From DATCDR01 sp036510575 (GTDB taxonomy: Bacteria > Actinomycetota > Acidimicrobiia > Acidimicrobiales > Bog-793): a DNA stretch of 5,594 bases. Location of the stretch: contig DATCDR010000181.1 of NCBI GenBank assembly GCA_036510575.1, positions 1 through 5,594 of the forward strand, read 5' to 3'. The notes beneath the pieces are model-generated. The model was not told the DNA's origin. It did no database searches and saw only the letters and a program-made list of their open reading frames with translations. Below, one piece after another: positions 1 through 4,973 of the stretch (positions are counted from its first letter, which is position 1; every line of letters begins with the position of its first letter). The translations under genes were made by a program, and so were the position numbers.

Positions 1-1574
1 ACTGGTCGCCACCGCTCGTTTGATCTCTCGGCCTCGGGACTCGGGTAGTAGTTAATGTCGATAACCCGATCGAGATAGGTGATCGCGGTGCGCACCACCT
101 GACCAAGCCGGTCGAGGGAGAGCTCGCCGTCTTCGACAAACTGGCCGAGATTGATCGATCCGAGGTTGCAGACCGCAGTCTCGTCGTCACTCGTCACCTC
201 GAGAATCTCGGTGCAGAGATTGGACAGGTGCACGACGGCGCCGCTGATTGCGGTCTGGTTGCACAGCTCGTTCGCCCGGTCCTTGAAGGTCATCCAGCCG
301 TTGCCCGTCTGGGCGAGCGTCCGCATCATCCTCCCGTAGAGCTGGCGGGCGGGCACCTGGCGCTCGTAGCTTCCGTCGGCTTCGGCGGCGAGGTACGCCG
401 CACGGAACTCCTCGCCGTAAGTGTCACAGAGGTGCGGCACCTTCTTCGGGTCAAAGAGCGACCAGAGGAAATCCTGCTCCACCCGCTCCATGAACAGATT
501 GGGTATCCAGTTCGCGAGATTGATGGTGCGGGCGCGGCGAGCATCATCGCCGGTGTTGTCTCGAAGCTCCAAGAAGTCCTCGATGTCGGCGTGCCACGTC
601 TCGACGTAGACGCATGCAGCGCCCTTCCTCCGACCTCCCTGGTTGACCGCTGCCACCGAGGCGTCGAGCGTCTTTAGCCATGGCACTATGCCATTCGAAA
701 GCCCATTCGTGCCTCGGATGAGCGAGCCCTGGGAGCGAACGCGGTGGAACGCGAAGCCGATTCCGCCGGCGAACTTCGACAGCTGGGCGATCTGCCCATA
801 CCGTGAATAAATCGACTCGAGCTCGTCACGAGGAGAGTCGACTAGATAGCACGAGGACATCTGTGGATGCGTCGTACCGGAGTTGAACAACGTGGGACTC
901 GACGGCAGGTAGTCGAGCGACGACATCAAGCGATAGAACTCGATTGCCTCGTCGCAGCTACGAGCCAGGCCGCAGGCGACCCGGAGCAGGAAGTACTGCG
1001 GGGTCTCGATCACACCTCGCGCGTCTGGATGGCGAAGCAGATAACGGTCATAGACCGTCCGAAGTCCGAAGAACTCGAAGAGCCGATCATTCTCGAGGTT
1101 GACCGCATCATCTAGTTTGCGTCGATTGGTGTGAACGAACGTGGCCGTAATGTCGGCAATGAGACCGACGGCGGCGCCGAGGGCGACGGACTGCGAGAAG
1201 GAATGCACGTCCTGGTTGCGAACCTCCTTGTCGATGACCGTCGACAAGAGCCGGGCGGCGAGCCGGGAGTAATTCGGCTCGACGCTGATGAACGCCGCCG
1301 CAGTTCGGATCGAAAGCTCGTCAAGCTCGAGTGAGGTCGCGCCATCTCGTAACCCCGAGATCGTGCGAGTCGCGATCTGCATCGGATCGACACCACTTAA
1401 CCCTTCGGCGCATCTGGCGATAGCACGGACGATCTTGTTGACGTCAACCGCTTCGAGATCGCCGTTACGCTTTCGAACCCGCATAGCGCTTTCGCCGGCG
1501 CCTTGCGAGCCGCCCAAGCTCCCTTCGATCCGATCCGACTCAGGCGCGAGCACGCCCGTATCTATGACTGCCAT
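1..1574 (-). CDS. nrdA: Class I ribonucleoside-diphosphate reductase large (alpha/R1) subunit, 3' end outside window
   Basis: Reduces ribonucleoside diphosphates to deoxyribonucleotides in the cytoplasm, working with a radical-generating beta subunit (NrdB) not seen here. I translated the minus strand from the ATG at 1574; 524 codons are open to the window edge. Residues 31 to about 120 form an ATP-cone (MRVRKRNG..., ending SRLAARLL). The catalytic barrel follows: C242 in QMSSCYL is the first redox cysteine; GGIGFAF and GTNGLSNG lie around the allosteric specificity and substrate loops; SNLCTEI supplies N452, the thiyl-radical C454 and E456; C469 in AVCNLGSINL is the second redox cysteine. 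NLCTE rather than NPCGE marks class I, not the B12-dependent class II. The 15-residue spacing C454-C469 and D85 (aligning with mammalian R1 D57) resemble eukaryotic-type R1. The ATG at 1574 has GGAG 5 nt upstream; an in-frame ATG at 1589 lacks such a site, and a stop lies just beyond it. Confidence 0.96.
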   Translation of the reverse strand, partial: MAVIDTGVLAPESDRIEGSLGGSQGAGESAMRVRKRNGDLEAVDVNKIVRAIARCAEGLSGVDPMQIATRTISGLRDGATSLELDELSIRTAAAFISVEPNYSRLAARLLSTVIDKEVRNQDVHSFSQSVALGAAVGLIADITATFVHTNRRKLDDAVNLENDRLFEFFGLRTVYDRYLLRHPDARGVIETPQYFLLRVACGLARSCDEAIEFYRLMSSLDYLPSSPTLFNSGTTHPQMSSCYLVDSPRDELESIYSRYGQIAQLSKFAGGIGFAFHRVRSQGSLIRGTNGLSNGIVPWLKTLDASVAAVNQGGRRKGAACVYVETWHADIEDFLELRDNTGDDARRARTINLANWIPNLFMERVEQDFLWSLFDPKKVPHLCDTYGEEFRAAYLAAEADGSYERQVPARQLYGRMMRTLAQTGNGWMTFKDRANELCNQTAISGAVVHLSNLCTEILEVTSDDETAVCNLGSINLGQFVEDGELSLDRLGQVVRTAITYLDRVIDINYYPSPEAERSNERWRP

Positions 1575-1598
1575 AGCCGCTCCGTTCATCGTCGCTAA

Positions 1599-1614
1599 CC
1601 ACTAGATGTAGTGG
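1599..1614. promoter_or_regulatory. NrdR box 1
   Basis: CCACTAGATGTAGTGG is a near-perfect 16-bp palindrome that matches 12 of 16 positions of the NrdR-box consensus ACACWATATATWGTGT as I know it. NrdR is the ATP-cone zinc-finger repressor of ribonucleotide reductase genes. The site lies 25 bp upstream of the nrdA start, where bound NrdR would block transcription or its initiation. Identity rests on palindrome, consensus match and the adjacent nrdA gene. Confidence 0.75.
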
Positions 1615-1629
1615 CTTCCAAACCTCTGA

Positions 1630-1645
1630 CCACCAGGTTTTGACA
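1630..1645. promoter_or_regulatory. Degenerate NrdR box 2
   Basis: CCACCAGGTTTTGACA starts exactly 31 bp after box 1, about three helical turns, which is the usual spacing of paired NrdR boxes. It shares 9 of 16 positions with box 1 and 8 of 16 with the consensus, so it would be dismissed without its spacing. It contains the TTGACA that I take as the -35 element of the divergent regulator gene, so NrdR binding could affect both directions. Confidence 0.45.
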
Positions 1646-1667
1646 ACTACAGCCGCGTAACTACACT
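1640..1667 (+). promoter_or_regulatory. Promoter of the B12-binding regulator gene
   Basis: A perfect -35 hexamer TTGACA (1640-1645) is followed after 16 bp by TACACT (1662-1667), a 4-of-6 match to TATAAT. Transcription would begin near 1674 and give a leader of about 40 nt. The -35 hexamer sits within the second NrdR-like box and next to the proposed nrdA -10, so the two promoters are interlocked. Confidence 0.5.
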
Positions 1668-1674
1668 GACGCAA
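1646..1674 (-). promoter_or_regulatory. Candidate nrdA promoter
   Basis: On the minus strand TTGCGT (1674-1669) is followed after 17 bp by TGTAGT (1651-1646), a 4-of-6 match to the -10 consensus. Initiation would fall near 1639, inside box 2, leaving a leader of about 65 nt that contains box 1. The -35 match is poor, so this is a tentative placement. Confidence 0.3.
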
Positions 1675-1683
1675 TACTTGGCA

Positions 1684-1714
1684 TTCAGTGCTAACGGGTG
1701 TCTTTGAGTGCTAA
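1684..1714 (+). repeat. 11-bp direct repeat next to the regulator start, possible operator
   Basis: TTCAGTGCTAA (1684-1694) and TTGAGTGCTAA (1704-1714) differ at one base and start 20 bp apart, close to two helical turns. The second copy ends exactly at the ATG at 1715. Both lie downstream of the predicted transcription start of the regulator. Tandem 11-bp repeats are used by CarH-type B12 regulators, so an autoregulatory operator is plausible, but the repeat sequence itself is not one I recognise. Confidence 0.4.
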
Positions 1715-2644
1715 ATGACGGCTTGGGAGTCGACGGATACGGTCGTGTACATGAAATATCCGCTCCTCAGCCCGGGTTTCACGGACTCCGACGAGGACAT
1801 GTTGAACCTCAAACAGGCAGCCGCGCTCCTCCGCGTCCACTACATGACGGTGTATCGCTACGTACGCCAGGGCAGACTTCCCGCCGAGCGCAGCGGAACC
1901 GAATGGCGAGTCGCTCGCAGCACCCTGGAGTCGTTCAAAGACCATCCGTCTCGAGCCGTCGAAGCTAGCAAGGCGTCGACAACACGTCGGATCCAATGGG
2001 ATTCCCGCCTCGAAGGCTGTCTTCTCGCCGGAGACGAGACTGCATCCTGGAGCGTGATCGAAAATGCGCTCGCCGCGGGACACTCCCCGACCGAGTGCTA
2101 TATCGAGGTGATCGCGGCTGCACTCGAGTCGATCGGCGACCGTTGGGCGAACGACGAGCTCGAGATCGCCGACCAGTTCCTAGCGACCGGCGTCGCGATC
2201 CGGATCGTGGCCCGCCTGAGCGCCCGATTTCGGCGCCCTGGGCGATCTCGCGGCACCGTGGTATTCGGCGCCCCGCCAGGCGAACTTCACAGCCTGCCGA
2301 TCGCGATCGTCTCTGACCTCGTCCGATTACGGGGCTTCGACGTCCTCGAGCTCGGGGCGAACGTGCCGGGCAAGGCGTTCGCCTCCGCGGCGGCCCGCAC
2401 GCCGAGACTGATCTGCGTCGGGATCGGTGTCACCCAACCCGAGAATCTCCGCGCCGTCCAAGACGTCGTCGACCAGGTCCGCGGCATCGATCGGGAGATC
2501 CCGATCCTCGTCGGCGGCCTCGCGGTCTCAGAGTTCGAGAAGGTCATCCTTCGGGGCGTGACCGCCGTCGCCGACGACGGACGCGCAGCAGTCGCGCTCG
2601 TCGAGTCGTTCACAACTGCCGGCGGACTCCACCAGGCTGTGTAG
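1715..2644 (+). CDS. Cobalamin-binding HTH transcriptional regulator (excisionase-type HTH plus B12-binding domain)
   Basis: A 309-residue predicted one-component DNA-binding regulator. Residues 30-76 (LNLKQAAALLRVHYMTVYRYV, then a GTEWRV wing) form an excisionase/HTH_17-type winged helix. Residues about 96-172 resemble the four-helix B12 cap domain (GDRWANDELEIADQF). Residues about 181-300 are the Rossmann-like B12 domain, with E190-L-H192 (H192 the predicted cobalt ligand) and G267-G268. Spacing fits the DxHxxG-x41-SxL-x26-28-GG pattern, but the glycine is P195 and SxL reads G-V-T (238-240). The CarH Wx9EH signature is only partly kept: W144 is present, EH is Q154-F155, and the residue matching Thermus CarH H132 is A145. 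A stop precedes the ATG at 1715, so that is the longest start; M13 and M29 are alternatives and no start has a strong ribosome site. Divergent from nrdA, which makes nrdA an obvious target. Ligand and light response are inferences. Confidence 0.88.
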   Translation: MTAWESTDTVVYMKYPLLSPGFTDSDEDMLNLKQAAALLRVHYMTVYRYVRQGRLPAERSGTEWRVARSTLESFKDHPSRAVEASKASTTRRIQWDSRLEGCLLAGDETASWSVIENALAAGHSPTECYIEVIAAALESIGDRWANDELEIADQFLATGVAIRIVARLSARFRRPGRSRGTVVFGAPPGELHSLPIAIVSDLVRLRGFDVLELGANVPGKAFASAAARTPRLICVGIGVTQPENLRAVQDVVDQVRGIDREIPILVGGLAVSEFEKVILRGVTAVADDGRAAVALVESFTTAGGLHQAV

Positions 2645-2693
2645 ACGCGAAACTCGGGGCTCTTTTGCCGCTCGTAAGCGAAACTACCTCGGA
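2645..2693. other. Short convergent intergenic stretch without a clear terminator
   Basis: Lies between the stop of the rightward regulator gene and the leftward-reading membrane protein remnant. I looked for a hairpin followed by a T-run on either strand. I saw only a short CTTTTG tract without a convincing stem. Confidence 0.4.
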
Positions 2694-3164
2694 CTAAACC
2701 CCTGTTGAGGAGCGCGGGTTCCAATAGGTATCGGGCTTCTGGTTCAACGTCCGGTCTACTCGACTTGGTGACTCCCAACAAGGCCTGCTCCCCACTCGGA
2801 GGTACCAGGTAGAGGTCGGCGGCGAGCGCGACGGCCCAATCGCGTGCCATACCGAAGGAGAGCCCCGGCTCTCCACCGCTCGCCACGAAGGCGATCCCGC
2901 AACAGAGGGTCCGACGGCTCCGGCAAATGCTGTCGCCGCCGAGACTTTGTCGCGTCTCGACGCTTCCTCGAACGCTTTGACCAGCACCAGAAAGGCCAAG
3001 AGGAGCAGCGCGACACCAACCGCAGCGTGAACGACGAGCAGCGCTGCGTGGCTGATGTGCGACCACGGGCGTATCGGTCCGATCGTGACCCAGAGATTCA
3101 CGCCGAGAAGTACCTGGGCGAGCATCACGAGGATCGAGAGAACTCCGACACGGCGCAGGTTCAT
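2694..3164 (-). pseudogene. Small multi-pass membrane protein, probably frameshifted
   Basis: The ATG at 3164 has a strong GGAAGGA site 6 nt upstream, so the start looks real. Residues 6-28 (VGVLSILVMLAQVLLGV) and 40-62 (AALLVVHAAVGVALLLLAFLVL) are clear membrane helices, with H36, H39 and H46 at or in the second. After G85 (near 2909) the frame becomes low-complexity and ends at 2694. The overlapping minus frame instead continues sensibly (GIAFVASGGEPGLSFGMA, then WAVALAADLYLV), giving a third and perhaps fourth helix. Adding one base to the GGG at 2907-2909 joins the two frames. The joined frame has no natural stop before it runs under the regulator gene, so the 3' end is also doubtful. It may be a decayed gene or a sequencing error. 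The histidines hint at heme binding but do not show it. Function unknown; it follows the ferric-binding-protein gene by 58 bp. Confidence 0.55.
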
Positions 3165-3196
3165 CGATGATCCTTCCCAGTTGTCGAGAATCGGCG

Positions 3197-3210
3197 GTTC
3201 GGTGCCGAAC
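3197..3210. repeat. Short inverted repeat downstream of fbpA
   Basis: GTTCGG-TG-CCGAAC is a perfect 6-bp-arm palindrome between the fbpA stop and the start of the membrane protein gene. The two-base centre and lack of a T-run argue against a terminator. It could be a small operator or chance. Confidence 0.2.
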
Positions 3211-3222
3211 TACCCGACGGCC

Positions 3223-4266
3223 CTAGAGCAGCTGTACCTCTTGGAGCAGCGCAATCGCCGCGGCGCCGGTCCCGAGTTGCGCGATCGTCAACGGATACGG
3301 CTGCAAGTCCGTAAAAGCAGTCTCTGGTTGGGACGTGACCACTGCTGAGGCGATCGGATACTCGAAGCTGATCGAGTGGGCGATGATCTCCTGGCCCTTG
3401 GCCGAGACGAGGAACGCCAGGAAAGCCTGTGCGGCCACTTGATGCTTCGACGACTTCAAAATGCCAGCGCCGGAGACGTCAACGACGTAGCCCGGATCAC
3501 GTCGCGCGAAGTAGGCGATCGCCGAGTGCGTGTTCGACACACCGATCTCAGCACGCATCCGATACCAGTAGTACTGGTTGACGACACCAAAGGCGACCAC
3601 GCCACGGTTGACCTCATCCGAGATGGTCTCATTGTCGGGATAGATGTGGCCCGCGGCGTTGGCCTTCATACCGTCTAGCCACGCGAGCGTCTTCGCCTTG
3701 CCATAGGCGTTCAGAACGGAAGTAACGATCGGCTGGAAGTCGGTCTCTCCTTGCGCGAAAGCCAACTTGCCCTTGTACTTCGGGTTGGCTAGCTGCAGGA
3801 CACTTGTTGGAAGCTCGGCCTTGGTGATGTGAGCCGGGTTGTAGATAAGGACGCTAACCCGCGCCGAGACGCCCAGCCAGTCCGCCTGCGACGAGTTGTA
3901 CTTACTCGGTGTCTTTGCAAGCGTCGAGGAGTCGACTTTGGCCAATAGGCCCTTCTGCTGGAGAAACTCGAGAGCTGGTGAGTTCTCGGTATAGAAGAGA
4001 TCCGCCGGTGACCGCGATCCCTCCGCGACGATCTCTGCGTCGAAGGTGTCTTCGTCGTTGTTCCTGACCACCACCTTGATGTCGGGATGGCCCGCCTCGA
4101 AACCGGTGACGAGCGAGTCAGTGGTTTGGACGTGTTGCCCGTTGTAGAGGGTGAGGGTCACCTGGGCAGCTGATTGGCTCGCAGCCTTGGCGCCGCAGGC
4201 CGAAAGCGAGAGAGCCAGCACCGATACGGCCCCGAGCGCCCCGATTGACCTTCGACCTCGATTCAT
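3223..4266 (-). CDS. fbpA: Ferric-iron-binding lipoprotein of an ABC transporter (FbpA/AfuA type)
   Basis: Extracytoplasmic solute-binding protein that captures Fe3+ and delivers it to an ABC permease. The 347-residue form begins with a lipoprotein signal: RGRR, a hydrophobic core, and lipobox L21-S-A-C24. The mature part matches FbpA closely: YNGQH with H45, SPADLFYTE with E94, and the NQYYWYR tyrosine pair Y232-Y233. These are the equivalents of the four Fe3+ ligands H9, E57, Y195 and Y196 of Haemophilus FbpA. Length is normal for the family. I chose the ATG at 4266 because GGGGG lies 4 nt upstream and the signal peptide then has normal size. An ATG at 4350 has AGGAG 7 nt upstream and overlaps the previous stop as ATGA, but would add 28 residues before the signal. 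It is probably co-transcribed with the gene at 4347-4841 from the operator-bearing promoter. No permease or ATPase gene follows. Confidence 0.92.
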   Translation of the reverse strand: MNRGRRSIGALGAVSVLALSLSACGAKAASQSAAQVTLTLYNGQHVQTTDSLVTGFEAGHPDIKVVVRNNDEDTFDAEIVAEGSRSPADLFYTENSPALEFLQQKGLLAKVDSSTLAKTPSKYNSSQADWLGVSARVSVLIYNPAHITKAELPTSVLQLANPKYKGKLAFAQGETDFQPIVTSVLNAYGKAKTLAWLDGMKANAAGHIYPDNETISDEVNRGVVAFGVVNQYYWYRMRAEIGVSNTHSAIAYFARRDPGYVVDVSGAGILKSSKHQVAAQAFLAFLVSAKGQEIIAHSISFEYPIASAVVTSQPETAFTDLQPYPLTIAQLGTGAAAIALLQEVQLL

Positions 4267-4346
4267 GACTCCCCCTCGTCGCGCGACCATCCAGGCAGAC
4301 CCGCTCGCGGCGCGGAGTTTCGAGCCCCGCACACGGGCTCGGCTGA

Positions 4347-4841
4347 TCATGACGTCGCTCCTGGGTAGAACTCGTCGATGCGGTCACTAGCCGCGGTGAC
4401 GAGCGCGTTCACCGCCTTCGTACCGTTATCGGCATAGAACGTCTGACAGGCGCTCGCCAAGCCAGCAATCGCAGCGCCAAGCGACTTGTCAGAGGTGTGA
4501 ATCGCTGTAAGGGGCTTGACCTGCGCTAGCGCGTACCCGACCGGGTCGGCATCAGGATCTGGCCCATCGGCGAGCGCCTCCGCCAGGTGCTGGCCCGAGG
4601 CCGCGATCACCGCTGCTCCAGAACCCGCCTGAGTTTTCGTACCTGAGGACGTTCCACACACGGCGGCTGCCAGCGAAAGCACGACCACGCTTGCGGGGAT
4701 CGTCGTGGATGAGCGCTCGAGTGGTCGAAAACGCCCGGGCGCGCCGTTCGCTCGAGTGTCGAGCCCCGGCGTTGATCTGGCGAAATCGTCGCTCGAAGCG
4801 TCACCACTGCCCGGCCCAACCATCGCCCTAGAGCGGAGCAT
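4347..4841 (-). CDS. Small exported protein of unknown function, in operon with fbpA
   Basis: I do not recognise a family. The ATG at 4841 has AGGAAGG 6 nt upstream, and the stop (TGA in TCATGA) overlaps an ATG that could start a long form of fbpA, which suggests translational coupling. The 164-residue product has a 46-residue polar N-terminus, a hydrophobic segment at 49-61 (PASVVVLSLAAAV) and then C62-GTSSGTKT. This resembles a lipoprotein signal, but V61 precedes the cysteine where Ala, Gly or Ser is usual. Residues 75-164 are Ala-rich and probably helical, with a second cysteine at C132 and an aromatic C-terminus (DEFYPGATS). The long N-terminus before the signal is odd and may mean a different start or a frame error. 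Its position first behind the palindromic operator suggests an iron-related periplasmic or surface role, which is inference only. Confidence 0.65.
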   Translation of the reverse strand: MLRSRAMVGPGSGDASSDDFARSTPGLDTRANGAPGRFRPLERSSTTIPASVVVLSLAAAVCGTSSGTKTQAGSGAAVIAASGQHLAEALADGPDPDADPVGYALAQVKPLTAIHTSDKSLGAAIAGLASACQTFYADNGTKAVNALVTAASDRIDEFYPGATS

Positions 4842-4857
4842 CGGGTACCTTCCTCAA

Positions 4858-4893
4858 ATATCAGGCAGGCCTGATATCAGGCGTGCCTGATAT
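4858..4893. promoter_or_regulatory. Double overlapping palindrome, putative DtxR/IdeR-like metal-repressor operator
   Basis: Two perfect inverted repeats with 9-bp arms ATATCAGGC and GCCTGATAT: 4858-4877 with AG at the centre and 4874-4893 with GT at the centre. They share the four bases ATAT, their centres are 16 bp apart, and the 36-bp block is symmetric about its middle apart from the two-base spacers. The T-x-AGG...CCT-x-A half-sites resemble DtxR/IdeR-family iron boxes, which fits the fbpA unit downstream. The site ends 17 bp before the start at 4841 and overlaps the proposed -10. Confidence 0.65.
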
Positions 4894-4920
4894 TAAGCCC
4901 CCGCCCCAGCGCGGTGTCAA
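4890..4920 (-). promoter_or_regulatory. Candidate promoter of the iron-uptake unit
   Basis: On the minus strand TTGACA (4920-4915) precedes TAATAT (4895-4890) by 19 bp, slightly long for a sigma70-like promoter. The -10 runs into the outer arm of the double palindrome, so a bound repressor would occlude RNA polymerase and the initiation site. A second TTGAC begins 5 bp upstream. Confidence 0.45.
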
Positions 4921-4973
4921 GTCAACGCTCCGACTGGGCGGCGACGTGTGCGTCTGCCCCACGAGCGCTCGAA

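Noticed and set aside
228..677. Long plus-strand open frames across 150-1600
   Set aside because: They are antisense to nrdA, whose minus-strand frame carries all catalytic motifs; they have no recognisable product.
1620..1640. AAACCT...AGGTTT inverted repeat between the NrdR boxes
   Set aside because: Six-base arms with a nine-base gap in a short promoter region are weak evidence, and the overlapping NrdR-box reading explains part of it better.
1575..1714. Possible cobalamin riboswitch in the nrdA leader
   Set aside because: The minus-strand leader has a GCCACT string but none of the other conserved B12-box elements, and the space is too short for the full aptamer.
2857..2874. Perfect inverted repeat GGAGAGCC-CC-GGCTCTCC as a terminator
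   Set aside because: It lies inside the membrane protein coding region (GGEPGLSFG), has a two-base loop and no T-run; probably coding chance.
2287..3066. Minus-strand open frame running under the B12 regulator gene
   Set aside because: Only its first part (about 2905-2780) looks like protein, as the continuation of the membrane protein. The rest is antisense shadow of the regulator.
4962..4971. CGAGCGCTCG palindrome near the end of the broken secreted-protein gene
   Set aside because: Ten bases, no T-run, and such short GC palindromes are common in this base composition.
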